Shown in pieces: positions 42,276 through 51,187 of a stretch of 64,000 nt of DNA (the stretch's first letter is position 1; the number at the start of each line of letters is the position of its first letter). Made by a program: the position numbers and the translations under genes. The notes beneath the pieces are model-generated. The model saw nothing but the letters and a program-made list of their open reading frames with translations. It was not told where the DNA came from and did no database searches. The DNA is from Mangrovibacterium marinum (GTDB lineage Bacteria > Bacteroidota > Bacteroidia > Bacteroidales > Prolixibacteraceae): positions 62,001-126,000 of the forward strand of contig NZ_QAAD01000009.1 of the NCBI RefSeq assembly GCF_003046625.1, in the 5' to 3' direction.

Positions 42276-43742
42276 ATGCAATCAACACTTATTTTGGTCG
42301 ACGCCCTGGAGCAGTGGAAACCCTACTACGAGACCGAAAGCCTGATTACAGGAGCCGACTATTTGCAAAACGACGAATTGAGCAAGCAACCGCTGCTGGT
42401 TATTAATCTTTGCAGTTCGCACCAATATCATTCCGAAGGATACTATTGTTCGTTGTTGGCTCAGGCCCGCGGGCACAAGGTGTTACCCGATGTGGATGTG
42501 TTAAACCGGATCGATAACGGGGCCCTCACCCGCATGGACGATTTGTTGCAGAAGCTTTGCTACAAATGGATGCAGGCAACAAATCCGGCAGCCGAATCCT
42601 TCGACATCGACATCTACTTTGGCTTAACTCACGAGCCGGAACTGGAAAAGATTGCCCGCTACATTTTCGAACAGCTGCCCTGTCCGCTGATCCGCGTGAC
42701 ACTGGCTAATCGTGCTAAAAACCAAATCGATTCAGTTAAAATACTTGGGTTGCACGAGTTGACTGATGTGCAGGAAGATTTGTTTGCCACGGCTCTCGAT
42801 AATTTCAACAAAAAGGTCTGGCGGCAACCCCGGCATCACAAAGCCTCGCGCTTCGACCTGGCCATTTTGTACGATCCCGACGAACAATTGCCTCCCAGCA
42901 ATAAGGGCGCTCTGAACAAGTTTTTGAGCCAGGCCCGTAAGATGAATATCAACGCCGAGCTGATTACCGAGGACGATACGGCTCGTTTGTTGGAGTTTGA
43001 TGGCTTGTTTATCCGCCAGACAACGGCGCTGAACCACCTTACCTACCGTTTGGCACAGAAGGCTCATCAGGCGGATATGGTGGTGATCGACGACCCGTTG
43101 TCGATTATCCGCTGCACCAATAAAGTGTATCTGAAAGAATTGCTCGACCGGGAAGGCATTCCCACGCCCAAGTCGAAATTAATCTTCAAAAACAACCGCG
43201 CCAGCTTTGCGGAGGTAACCGCCTGCCTGGGCCAGCCGATCGTGCTGAAGATCCCTGATGGCTCCTTCTCGGTTGGCATGTATAAGGTCAATAATGAACA
43301 GGAATATGAGGAAGCCCTGAACGAGCTGTCGCAACAAACTTCCGTATTTCTGGCACAAGAGTTTGTGCCGACTCCTTTCGACTGGCGCATCGGCATTATC
43401 AATGGCGAAGCACTGTATGCCTGTAAGTATTTCATGGCGCGCGGGCATTGGCAGATCTATAATCACGAGGGTAAGAAAACCCGGTCGGGAGCCTGGGAGT
43501 CGGTGCCTATTGGCAAAGCTCCCAAGCAGGTGGTACGCAGCGCCGTAAAGGCCGCATCGTTGATCGGTAAGGGCTTGTATGGTGTTGATGTGAAAGAGAT
43601 TGAAGGGAAGTCGTTGGTGATTGAGGTGAATGATAATCCCTCGATCGATCACGGCGTTGAGGACGATATTTTGGGTGACGAGCTGTACCGGCGTATTTTG
43701 CGCGAGTTTGTCAGCCGGATGGAACTTAAAGGTCGCCGATAA
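42276..43742 (+). CDS. RimK-like ATP-grasp ligase with RLAN N-terminal domain
   Basis: A 488-residue protein. The N-terminal half matches the RLAN domain (LVINLCSSHQYHSEGYYCSLLAQARGH, in two parts LVINLCSSHQYHSEG and YYCSLLAQARGHKVLP). The C-terminal half is a RimK-type ATP-grasp: VIDDPLSIIRCTNKVYLKE, IVLKIPDGSFSVGMYK, FLAQEFVPTPFDWRIGI and a metal site in LVIEVNDNPSIDHGVEDD. ATP-grasp ligases form amide bonds between a carboxylate and an amine. RLAN proteins are predicted peptide or protein-modifying ligases found with GNAT acetyltransferases. The next gene is exactly such a GNAT and starts in the stop codon, so the two work together. Confidence 0.88.
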   Translation: MQSTLILVDALEQWKPYYETESLITGADYLQNDELSKQPLLVINLCSSHQYHSEGYYCSLLAQARGHKVLPDVDVLNRIDNGALTRMDDLLQKLCYKWMQATNPAAESFDIDIYFGLTHEPELEKIARYIFEQLPCPLIRVTLANRAKNQIDSVKILGLHELTDVQEDLFATALDNFNKKVWRQPRHHKASRFDLAILYDPDEQLPPSNKGALNKFLSQARKMNINAELITEDDTARLLEFDGLFIRQTTALNHLTYRLAQKAHQADMVVIDDPLSIIRCTNKVYLKELLDREGIPTPKSKLIFKNNRASFAEVTACLGQPIVLKIPDGSFSVGMYKVNNEQEYEEALNELSQQTSVFLAQEFVPTPFDWRIGIINGEALYACKYFMARGHWQIYNHEGKKTRSGAWESVPIGKAPKQVVRSAVKAASLIGKGLYGVDVKEIEGKSLVIEVNDNPSIDHGVEDDILGDELYRRILREFVSRMELKGRR

Positions 43743-44224
43743 TGGAAGAAAATCAGCTGGTGCCGGCGCAAAAGTCGGATTTGAAAGAGATCTTCGAACT
43801 GGAGCAGTTGTGTTTCGATGCCGAAGCATTTACACGCCGGCAGCTGCGTTACCTGCTTTCGCAAGCCAAGGGCTATTTTCTGCTGCGCCGGCAGGAAAGC
43901 CGGATAAGTGCGTTCATGATTTTGCTGAAAAAGAAGAATAGCTCGGGGATGCGCCTGTACTCCATTGCTGTCAATCCCCGGTTTCGGGGGCAGGGGCTGG
44001 GGCGCATCATGCTGGCCGAAGCCCTGAAAAGAGCCGCGGCCGATGGTTTCAAATACCTGACACTGGAGGTTAGCGAGGAAAATAAACCCGCAGTGACGCT
44101 GTATTTGCAGCAGGGATTTGAAGTTTTTGGCGAACGCCGTGCCTACTATAAAAACGGCAGCACCGCCTTGCTGATGCGCAAGGCGGTTGGTAAAAGCCCG
44201 GAGCCCCTTCCGAACGGGCTTTAG
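43742..44224 (+). CDS. GNAT acetyltransferase coupled to the ATP-grasp ligase
   Basis: A 160-residue protein with the RimI-like GNAT core: DLKEIFELEQLCFDAEAFTRR, YSIAVNPRFRGQGLGRIML (acetyl-CoA loop) and LEVSEENKPAVTLYLQQGFEVFGERRAYY. It starts at the ATG whose first base is the last base of the upstream TAA (43742), so ribosomes can restart there. This pairing with an RLAN ATP-grasp is a known genomic association from comparative studies of amidoligases. The modified substrate is unknown. Confidence 0.88.
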   Translation: MEENQLVPAQKSDLKEIFELEQLCFDAEAFTRRQLRYLLSQAKGYFLLRRQESRISAFMILLKKKNSSGMRLYSIAVNPRFRGQGLGRIMLAEALKRAAADGFKYLTLEVSEENKPAVTLYLQQGFEVFGERRAYYKNGSTALLMRKAVGKSPEPLPNGL

Positions 44225-44275
44225 CCCCTTTGTCATGGGGTGATAGGCTGCGCCGAAGGGGGCAGAGCGGCAGGC

Positions 44276-45232
44276 TTACATAAATTCGTGAAAAGGAAGT
44301 TTCTCCAGGTCGACATTCCCGCCGCTGAGGATTATGCCGATCTTTTTACCGCGAACATCGAGCTTATTCTCCAGAATGGCGGCCAGAGGCACGGCTGCCG
44401 AAGGCTCGATAATAATTTTCATACGTTCCCAAATCATGCGCATGGCCCGGACAATGGCTCGCTCCGAGACGGTGACAATCTCATCGGTCTTGCGTTGTAT
44501 AATGCGGAAGTTCATTTCGCCCACCGAGGTCAGCAAGCCGTCGGCAATGGTTTTGGGGTTCACCGAGGGGATGAGCCGGTGTTCGTGAAACGAGCGGTAG
44601 GCATCGTCGGCTCCCTCGGGTTCGGCTGCAATAACCAAGGCTTTGGGGTTGAGCGTACGCGTGGCAATGGCGGTTCCGCTAAGCAGCCCACCACCCCCAA
44701 TGGGGCACATCACAATGTCGAATAGTCCTTGATCTTCAATCAGCTCTTTGGCTGCTGTTCCCTGTCCGCAAATCACCTCGAAGTTATTGTACGGGTGAAT
44801 TTCTACGGCTCCGGTTTGGGCGGCAAGCTTGGCCAGGCTTGTTTCGCGGGCTTCCAGTGTTGGTTTGCAAAAGGTGATCTGGCCTCCGTAGCTCTCAACG
44901 GCTTGCTTTTTAATCGCGGGTGCAGTCTCGGGCATCACAATGTAGGCCGGGATTCCCCGCATCCGGGCCGCCAGGGCCAGGGCTGCGGCATGGTTGCCCG
45001 ACGAGTGTGTGCAAACGCCTCGGGCTGCCTGCTGCTCGCTAAGTGCAAAAACGGCATTGCAGGCTCCCCGAAATTTGAAGGCGCCGACTTTCTGCAGGTT
45101 TTCACACTTAAAATAGAGCGAACAGTTTAAGATGCTGTTCATGGTTGATGAACTTAAAACCGGCGTGCGATGCACCAACGAGCGGATGCGTTGGTGAGCC
45201 TCGGCGATATCGGCAAATTCGGGAAGTTTCAT
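44276..45232 (-). CDS. Threonine/serine dehydratase (PLP-dependent)
   Basis: A 318-residue fold-type II PLP enzyme. The cofactor lysine lies in KVGAFKFRGACNAV. SSGNHAAALALAARM and GGGGLLSGTAIATR hold the phosphate. It lacks the C-terminal ACT domain of biosynthetic IlvA, so it is a short form: catabolic threonine ammonia-lyase, serine dehydratase or serine racemase are all possible. The ATG at 45232 (MKLPEFADIAEAHQRI) fits the family start. The longer frame from 45355 is not supported by family length. Upstream on the same strand is the purine nucleoside phosphorylase. Confidence 0.85.
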   Translation of the reverse strand: MKLPEFADIAEAHQRIRSLVHRTPVLSSSTMNSILNCSLYFKCENLQKVGAFKFRGACNAVFALSEQQAARGVCTHSSGNHAAALALAARMRGIPAYIVMPETAPAIKKQAVESYGGQITFCKPTLEARETSLAKLAAQTGAVEIHPYNNFEVICGQGTAAKELIEDQGLFDIVMCPIGGGGLLSGTAIATRTLNPKALVIAAEPEGADDAYRSFHEHRLIPSVNPKTIADGLLTSVGEMNFRIIQRKTDEIVTVSERAIVRAMRMIWERMKIIIEPSAAVPLAAILENKLDVRGKKIGIILSGGNVDLEKLPFHEFM

Positions 45233-45341
45233 AATCAACGGGTTTACGATTGGGGGAACAGGAGATCTTTCCAAGCATTGTTGAAGCGAAAAGCGGACTT
45301 GTTGGCAAGCGCTTTCATTTTTCGCAGTCCCCTGTGCCAGC

Positions 45342-46154
45342 TTAAAGTTCTTCAATCAGTTGTTTCAGAATTTGGGTCATGTAGGGTTCCGATTTCATGG
45401 CCACTTCCTGTACTTCCTCGTGCGAGATTTCCACAATCTCGCCCGGCACACCACTGTCGGTCACAATGGAGATACCGAACACTTTCATGTTCATCTGGCG
45501 GGCAACAATCACCTCTGGAACGGTTGACATACCTACTACGTCGCCTCCCAGGATGCGGAACATCTTATATTCGTGTGGTGTTTCGAAGGTTGGTCCCTGC
45601 ACGCCCACATACACGCCTTCCTTGATTTCAATTTTATTTTTCAGGGCGATGAATTTAGCTTTCTGGCGCAGCTCCTTGCAATAAGCCTGGCTCATGTCGG
45701 GGAAGCGGGGGCCCAGTTCATCAATATTCGGGCCGCGTAGCGGGTGCTCCGGAAACATGTTGATGTGGTCGTTGATAATCATCAGGTCGCCAATTTTGAA
45801 ATCCGGGTTTAGCCCGCCGGTGGCATTGGATACAAATAAGTACTCGATGCCCAGTTTCTTCATCACCCGCACCGGAAAGGTAACTTCCTTCATGTTGTAG
45901 CCTTCGTAAAAATGAAAACGACCTTGCATGGCCAGCACCTTTTTACCCCCTAGTTTGCCCGAAATAAGATGTCCGTTATGGCCATCAACTGTTGAAACGG
46001 GAAAGTTCGGAATCTGCCCGTAAGGAATTTCCTTCTCAATTTCAATTTCTTTGGCCAGACCGCCCAGACCCGAACCCAGAATGATGCCGATTTCGGGTTG
46101 ATCACCAATGATTTTGCTGATGTAGTCTGCGGTTGCTTCTATTGTCTTTAACAT
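45342..46154 (-). CDS. punA: Purine nucleoside phosphorylase (trimeric type)
   Basis: A 270-residue enzyme that cleaves purine nucleosides with phosphate. Family blocks are GIILGSGLGGLAKEIE, VSTVDGHNGHLISGKLGGKKV (in part VSTVDGHNGHLISG), MQGRFHFYEGYNM, VSNATGGLNPDFKIGD and MSTVPEVIVARQMNM. This is the PNP-I subtype of low-molecular-mass trimeric phosphorylases. The start lies inside the end of lpxK (53-base overlap on the same strand), so the two are translationally linked although unrelated in function. Confidence 0.95.
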   Translation of the reverse strand: MLKTIEATADYISKIIGDQPEIGIILGSGLGGLAKEIEIEKEIPYGQIPNFPVSTVDGHNGHLISGKLGGKKVLAMQGRFHFYEGYNMKEVTFPVRVMKKLGIEYLFVSNATGGLNPDFKIGDLMIINDHINMFPEHPLRGPNIDELGPRFPDMSQAYCKELRQKAKFIALKNKIEIKEGVYVGVQGPTFETPHEYKMFRILGGDVVGMSTVPEVIVARQMNMKVFGISIVTDSGVPGEIVEISHEEVQEVAMKSEPYMTQILKQLIEEL

Positions 46155-47190
46155 AGCCCACTATTTTTTTATTAAAACTTTTTCCTTCGCTATCCAGAAA
46201 GTGAATTTTTACCGGTATGTAGAAAAGCTTTGCTTTTAGTTCATCGCTCAGTTCCGACGAAAAGCGCAGGCGAACAGCATCTTTCTCGGTTGTCAGCAGA
46301 TAGCTGTTTTCGGCCTGGTATTTTGCAAAGATATCCTCAATTTGTTTGTAATCGCGTTTTGTAAAGTTATGGTGATCACTAAACACGATTTCGTCCAGAA
46401 GGTTTGAGTGTGCCGCCAAATACTTCCGAAATTGTGAGGGGTTGGCGATGCCCGAGAGCATGACTGTTCGCGTTTGGTTTCCATCCATCTCCGGACGCTC
46501 GGTAGCCAACTCGGGGAACACCGGCTCGGCCTCGCCATACACCATGGTTGTAAAATACAAGGACTGGTAGGGGCGAAGGTTCACATTTTTCATGATGATG
46601 CGCCGGGTGATGGGAGTGATCTCATCGGGACACTTGGTGTAGATAATGATGTTGGCCCGGCGGCGGTGATGAGCCCGCTCGCGCAAACGTCCCATGGGCA
46701 GCAGGTGATCTTCTTCAATCGGGCGGTTGTAGTCGATCAGCAGGATGTTGATTCCAGCGGTTACCTTGCGGTGCTGGAAGGCATCGTCGAGCAGGATGAC
46801 ATCGGGATTTTCGTCTTTCATAAGCTGCTGAATGCCGTGTACGCGGTTTTCATCCACCGCCACCGTTACTTCGGGGTATTTGCGTTTTATCTGAAGCGGT
46901 TCGTCTCCAACATTTTGCACATCGGAGGTTTCCTGTACTGCAACGAAGCCCTTCGATTTTCGCTTATAGCCACGGCTGAGTGTGGCCACTTTTACATGCT
47001 TTTTCAGTAATTCTACCAGGTATTCGGTATGAGGTGTTTTACCGGTTCCGCCAACGGTAATGTTCCCGATGGAAATAACAGGGATTTCAAACTCGGTCGA
47101 TTTGAAGATTTTCGTATCGTACAGCATATTACGGATGTAAACAATCAAACCGTAGATTAACGATAGCGGATATAAGAGAATTTTTATCAT
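46102..47190 (-). CDS. lpxK: Tetraacyldisaccharide 4'-kinase
   Basis: A 362-residue membrane-associated kinase that phosphorylates the 4' position of the lipid A precursor. The N-terminal hydrophobic stretch (LYPLSLIYGLIVYIRNMLY) anchors it. The P-loop is ISIGNITVGGTGKTPHTEYL, followed by TLSRGYKRKSKGF and the DEAH-like LLDDAFQHRKV. The ATG at 47190 (MIKILLYPLS) is used. The C-terminus runs past the start of the phosphorylase gene. Its presence means the organism makes lipopolysaccharide or a lipid A-like glycolipid. Confidence 0.93.
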   Translation of the reverse strand: MIKILLYPLSLIYGLIVYIRNMLYDTKIFKSTEFEIPVISIGNITVGGTGKTPHTEYLVELLKKHVKVATLSRGYKRKSKGFVAVQETSDVQNVGDEPLQIKRKYPEVTVAVDENRVHGIQQLMKDENPDVILLDDAFQHRKVTAGINILLIDYNRPIEEDHLLPMGRLRERAHHRRRANIIIYTKCPDEITPITRRIIMKNVNLRPYQSLYFTTMVYGEAEPVFPELATERPEMDGNQTRTVMLSGIANPSQFRKYLAAHSNLLDEIVFSDHHNFTKRDYKQIEDIFAKYQAENSYLLTTEKDAVRLRFSSELSDELKAKLFYIPVKIHFLDSEGKSFNKKIVGYVKDNRSNRRLHQQNHW

Positions 47191-47230
47191 AGCGCACATT
47201 TGTTTGGCGAATTTACCAAAATCGAAAGCA

Positions 47231-47265
47231 ATAAAAAGAAGCTAGCTCAATGAGCTAACTTCTTT
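47231..47265 (-). terminator. Terminator between sppA and lpxK
   Basis: On the minus strand AAAGAAGTTAGCTC and GAGCTAGCTTCTTT form a long stem around ATT, followed by TTTTTATT. lpxK is therefore transcribed separately from sppA. Confidence 0.82.
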
Positions 47266-47333
47266 AGAGGTGTTTTTATTGTTTAAGCACTTGTATCCGT
47301 AGTGATTAAAGCTCTGTTTGAGCTCGGCGGATT

Positions 47334-49097
47334 TTACTCAAATGTAATATCGTAGGGCATACGGGCAAGTATTCCTTTGGTGTTTGCCGTAGCTTTTAGC
47401 TGTTGGTAAATTTTATACTGATCGCCCAGTTCTTTCTGCATGAAAAAGCTTTTGGCTTCGCCGGTGAGCTCTTTCACCAGCTCTTCCAGCGGATCGGGCA
47501 GTTTGGGCAGCTTGGTAATGCGGTAGTTTTCGAGCTTGGCCATTTGTGCGGCCAGCTTGATGGCGTCATTCACTCCGCCGTAAAGGTCAACCAGACTGCG
47601 TTCTTTGGCATCGGTTGAGGCCCACACGCGGCCCTGTCCAACTTCATCAACCTGTTCCTTGGTGATGGAGCGCCCCTCGGCCACCCGGCCGATGAAGGTG
47701 TCGTAGCCCCGTTCGATGTAGCTTTGCAGCTTCATCCGTTCGAAGCGGGTCATCGGGCGCGATGTAGCCAATAAATCTGAATTGGCATTGGTGCCCACTG
47801 CATCGGTGGTAATCCCCAGTTTGTCGTTGAGCAATTCACCATAGTTGGGGATAACACCAAAGATACCTATGGAGCCGGTGATGGTGGTGCGGTCGGCCAT
47901 GATGGTGTCGGCAGCGGCGGCAATGTAGTAGCCTCCCGAGGCCGCCACATCGCCCATCGATACGATTAAGGGCTTGGTTTCGCTGGCCAGTTTCACTTCG
48001 CGCCAGATAACCTCTGATCCGTAGGCGCTTCCCCCCGGCGAGTTTACGCGCAGCACAATGGCTTTGATCGAGGAGTCGCGGCGTGCTTCGCGGATGGTTC
48101 TCGACAACTTGTCGGACTTGATGCCGTCGGTATCTGTTCCGTCAATTTCTCCTTCTGCATAGATCACCGCAATTTTTTCGCGCACAAATTTTCCGGCTTT
48201 GGCAGCGGGCACCTTGGCGTATTTCTCAACCCCAATGGCCGGCACATCGTCTTTTTCGGCAATACCGGTCAGTTGTTTCAGCTCGTTAATCAGTTCATCT
48301 TTGTAAATCAAGGTGTCAATCAAGCCTTTTGCCGTCAACTCTTCAGCAGGCATAAACAGGGCCACCGAGTCGGCAATCTGGTTAATTTGTTCGGGCGACA
48401 GCTTTCGCGATTCGGCAATGGCCTCCACCATTTGCGACCAGATGCTGTTTAAGTAAGTTTTTGTTTGCAGTTTGTTGGCCTCACTCATTTTATCGAGCAT
48501 ATAGGGCTCAACGGCTGCTTTAAACTGCCCGTGACGCACAACCTGCATTTCCACACCGATTTTTTCGAGGGCATGCTTAAAGAACATCCGGTTGGCGCTA
48601 AGCCCTTGCAGTTCGAGCATTCCCTGCGGGTTGAGGGCAACCTTGTCGGCCACCGATACCAGGTAATAGGCTTTCTGCGAAAAGGCATCGCCGTAGGCGT
48701 AGATAAATTTGCCCGACTCTTTAAAATCAAGCAGAGCGTGGCGGATTTCTTCGAGGGATGCCATTCCCGCACGAATCATTCCCGGGTTTAGATAAATACC
48801 CCGGATGTTGTCATCGGTTTTGGCCTTTTCGATGCACTCCAGAATGTCGTCAAGACCCATTTGCCCGGTGCTGCCCATGTAGGGAACGGCGAAACTATCG
48901 AACGGATTATCGACGGCTCGTTCAACAATGGCTTTTTTAAAGTCGAGCAGTAAAACGGAGTTTTCTTCGACAACGACCGGTTTATCCGAGAGCGAAATAA
49001 TGGCCGAGAAGAGACCAATCAGCAGAAAGAATCCGATGATCCCGGCAATCAGAACACCGACAATTGTAGCCAGTGTGTACTTTAAAAAGTTTCTCAT
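47334..49097 (-). CDS. sppA: Signal peptide peptidase SppA, 67-kDa type
   Basis: A 587-residue membrane serine peptidase that degrades cleaved signal peptides. One N-terminal membrane segment (YTLATIVGVLIAGIIGFFLL) anchors two tandem S49 domains. In the first domain VRHGQFKAAVEPYML carries the catalytic lysine. In the second, VNSPGGSAYGSEVIW and GDVAASGGYYIAAAAD hold the nucleophile serine. This is the double-domain form. The ATG at 49097 (MRNFLKYTLA) starts the signal anchor directly. The longer frame is not needed. It is divergent from folK. Confidence 0.94.
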   Translation of the reverse strand: MRNFLKYTLATIVGVLIAGIIGFFLLIGLFSAIISLSDKPVVVEENSVLLLDFKKAIVERAVDNPFDSFAVPYMGSTGQMGLDDILECIEKAKTDDNIRGIYLNPGMIRAGMASLEEIRHALLDFKESGKFIYAYGDAFSQKAYYLVSVADKVALNPQGMLELQGLSANRMFFKHALEKIGVEMQVVRHGQFKAAVEPYMLDKMSEANKLQTKTYLNSIWSQMVEAIAESRKLSPEQINQIADSVALFMPAEELTAKGLIDTLIYKDELINELKQLTGIAEKDDVPAIGVEKYAKVPAAKAGKFVREKIAVIYAEGEIDGTDTDGIKSDKLSRTIREARRDSSIKAIVLRVNSPGGSAYGSEVIWREVKLASETKPLIVSMGDVAASGGYYIAAAADTIMADRTTITGSIGIFGVIPNYGELLNDKLGITTDAVGTNANSDLLATSRPMTRFERMKLQSYIERGYDTFIGRVAEGRSITKEQVDEVGQGRVWASTDAKERSLVDLYGGVNDAIKLAAQMAKLENYRITKLPKLPDPLEELVKELTGEAKSFFMQKELGDQYKIYQQLKATANTKGILARMPYDITFE

Positions 49098-49123
49098 AAT
49101 GATGAAATCTAATTTTGTGTTTG

Positions 49124-49131
49124 TAGCTTTG
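49124..49131 (+). promoter_or_regulatory. -7 element of folK
   Basis: TAGCTTTG matches TAnnTTTG, 57 bases before the folK start. It lies just inside the upstream region of the divergent sppA. No TTG was found at ideal spacing. Confidence 0.45.
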
Positions 49132-49188
49132 CGGCTTCGTATACTATTGGACACGAATTTACTAATTTCATTACATTTTGTTTATAAG

Positions 49189-49677
49189 ATGGCGAAGCTT
49201 TTTTTATTGTTAGGTGGAAATTTAGGCGACAAAGAGCAAATTTTTAGCAAAGCTCGGCATCGTTTGCAGGAAGAGTTGGGAGCCATCATTGAAGTTTCGT
49301 CGATTTACGAAACCGAACCCTGGGGATTCGACTGTGAAGATTTGTTCTGGAATCAGGTCCTGGTTATCGAGACCAAGCTGTTGCCGGTTGAGGTGTTGAA
49401 GTTCACCAAAGCTATTGAGCTGGAGCTGGGGCGCATTCGCAAAGCTGCCCGCTACAGCTCGCGCTTAATCGATATCGATCTGCTCTTTTACGATGACTTG
49501 GTGTTTCACGAACCGGATCTGGAACTGCCGCACCCGCGCATGATCGACCGCCGTTTTGTGCTGGAGCCCCTGGCCGAAGTAGCCGCCGACTTTGTCCATC
49601 CTGTTTTCAAGCAAAGTATTATCGGTTTGCTGGAAGATTGTTCGGACAGCCTGGCCGTTAAACGCTTGATTGATTAA
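49189..49677 (+). CDS. folK: 2-amino-4-hydroxy-6-hydroxymethyldihydropteridine pyrophosphokinase
   Basis: A 162-residue folate-synthesis enzyme (HPPK). Motifs are FLLLGGNLGDKEQIF at the start, SSIYETEPWGFDCEDLFWNQV, ELGRIRKAARYSSRLIDIDLLFYDD and ELPHPRMIDRRFVLEPLAE, all complete. It transfers pyrophosphate from ATP to the pterin. The ATG at 49189 (MAKLFLLLGG) is the true start. The longer frame upstream runs antisense to sppA and is not coding. Confidence 0.96.
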   Translation: MAKLFLLLGGNLGDKEQIFSKARHRLQEELGAIIEVSSIYETEPWGFDCEDLFWNQVLVIETKLLPVEVLKFTKAIELELGRIRKAARYSSRLIDIDLLFYDDLVFHEPDLELPHPRMIDRRFVLEPLAEVAADFVHPVFKQSIIGLLEDCSDSLAVKRLID

Positions 49678-49708
49678 TATTTCTCTCCGTTATTTTAGCG
49701 GTCATCTT

Positions 49709-49737
49709 TTGCATTTTGCCCGCGTTTTGTAACTTTG
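49709..49737 (+). promoter_or_regulatory. Promoter of dapL
   Basis: TTG at 49709 and TAACTTTG at 49730-49737 with 18 bases between. The ATG lies 47 bases downstream. Confidence 0.72.
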
Positions 49738-49784
49738 TGCGCGTTTACACGAAAAACAGAAATTCATTTAAATAATCGAAATAC

Positions 49785-51014
49785 ATGGCATTAATTAACG
49801 AGAACTATTTGAAGCTGAAAGCCGGATATCTTTTCCCGGAGATTGGCCGTCGCGTGAAAGAATTTACCGATGCAAATCCCGATAAGAAGGTTATCCGGAT
49901 GGGGATTGGTGACGTAACCCAACCATTAACTCCAACTGTGTTGAAAGCCTTTCACGAAGGGGTTGAAGAAATGGGTAATGCAGCTACCTTCAGAGGTTAC
50001 GGCCCCGAGCAAGGGTACGATTTCCTGCGCGAGGTTATTGCTACAAAAGCTTACCAGGCCAACGGAATCGATATTAAAGCTGACGACATCATTGTTTCGG
50101 ACGGTTCGAAATGCGACACCGGAAACATTCAGGAAGTATTTGGCAACGACAATAAAATTGCGATTTGCGACCCGGTTTATCCGGTTTACGCCGATACAAC
50201 CGTGATGAGCGGTAAAACAGGCGAATGTGCAACAAACGGATACTACTCGGGCATTGTTTATATGCCTTGTACGGAGGCTAACGGATTTATTCCCGAGCTG
50301 CCGGCCGAGCGTCCTGATCTGATTTTCCTGTGCTACCCCAATAACCCGACCGGTACGGTAGCCTCGAAAGAAGAGCTGACCAAATGGGTGAACTATGCCC
50401 GCGAAAACAAGTGTGTGATCCTGTTCGATGCTGCTTACGAAGCGTTCATCACCGAGCCGGGCATCCCGCGTTCGATCTACGAAATTGAAGGTGCTAAAGA
50501 AGTGGCTATCGAGTTCCGCAGTTTCTCAAAAACAGCTGGTTTCACCGGTACCCGTTGTGCCTTTACCGTAATTCCGGAAGAATTGAAAGCCTACGATAAA
50601 GACGGAAATGCACATTCAATTAAAAAATTGTGGTTGCGCCGTCACACAACTAAATTTAATGGTGTTTCGTACCCGGTTCAAAAAGCCGCTGCTGCCGTTT
50701 ATTCCGAAGCAGGTCAAAAAGAAGTGAAAGAAGTGGTTGAGTACTACATGGAAAACGCCCGCATCATGCGCGAAAGCCTGTCGGCTGCCGGTTACACCGT
50801 GTTTGGTGGTGTTAACGCACCATACATCTGGGTGAAAACCAAAAGCAACATGAGCTCATGGGATTTCTTCGACAAGGTATTGACGGAAGCCAATGTTGTG
50901 GGCACCCCGGGGTCTGGATTTGGTCCTGCCGGTGAAGGTTACTTCCGCTTTTCGGCCTTTGCCGATCGCGAAAATGTGATCGAAGCCATGGAACGCATCA
51001 AGAAACTGAGTTAA
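49785..51014 (+). CDS. dapL: LL-diaminopimelate aminotransferase
   Basis: A 409-residue PLP aminotransferase that converts tetrahydrodipicolinate straight to LL-diaminopimelate, bypassing the DapC/D/E route. Identity is strong from the start [20 protein letters not shown], through [26 protein letters not shown], the PLP lysine in [16 protein letters not shown], and [20 protein letters not shown]. Its product feeds lysine and the meso-DAP of peptidoglycan, which Mpl elsewhere in the window recycles. A terminator follows. Confidence 0.97.
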   Translation: MALINENYLKLKAGYLFPEIGRRVKEFTDANPDKKVIRMGIGDVTQPLTPTVLKAFHEGVEEMGNAATFRGYGPEQGYDFLREVIATKAYQANGIDIKADDIIVSDGSKCDTGNIQEVFGNDNKIAICDPVYPVYADTTVMSGKTGECATNGYYSGIVYMPCTEANGFIPELPAERPDLIFLCYPNNPTGTVASKEELTKWVNYARENKCVILFDAAYEAFITEPGIPRSIYEIEGAKEVAIEFRSFSKTAGFTGTRCAFTVIPEELKAYDKDGNAHSIKKLWLRRHTTKFNGVSYPVQKAAAAVYSEAGQKEVKEVVEYYMENARIMRESLSAAGYTVFGGVNAPYIWVKTKSNMSSWDFFDKVLTEANVVGTPGSGFGPAGEGYFRFSAFADRENVIEAMERIKKLS

Positions 51015-51039
51015 GCTGCTAAGCGATTAAAGATAGATG

Positions 51040-51067
51040 AACCCCTTCCGTTTGGTTGGGGTTTTTT
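51040..51067 (+). terminator. Terminator of dapL
   Basis: AACCCC pairs with GGGGTT across a 12-base loop, followed by a T-run. Confidence 0.75.
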
Positions 51068-51172
51068 GTTTTTGGGGGATCGCCGAGCTGCGAATGACAA
51101 CAAGATCCCTTAAATGTTGTTAAATCTTGTAAGGAATCGTTTTCGTCTTATCTTAAGCCCTGTGGAAAACTG

Positions 51173-51180
51173 TATTTTTG
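51173..51180 (+). promoter_or_regulatory. -7 element of the 51188 gene (near-leaderless)
   Basis: TATTTTTG ends seven bases before the ATG at 51188, so the transcript would begin at or just before the start codon. The -33 TTG is not clear. Confidence 0.5.
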
Positions 51181-51187
51181 TTGTCCT

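Noticed and set aside
48928-49188. N-terminal extension of folK
   Set aside because: It runs antisense to sppA and precedes a start that fits HPPK length exactly.
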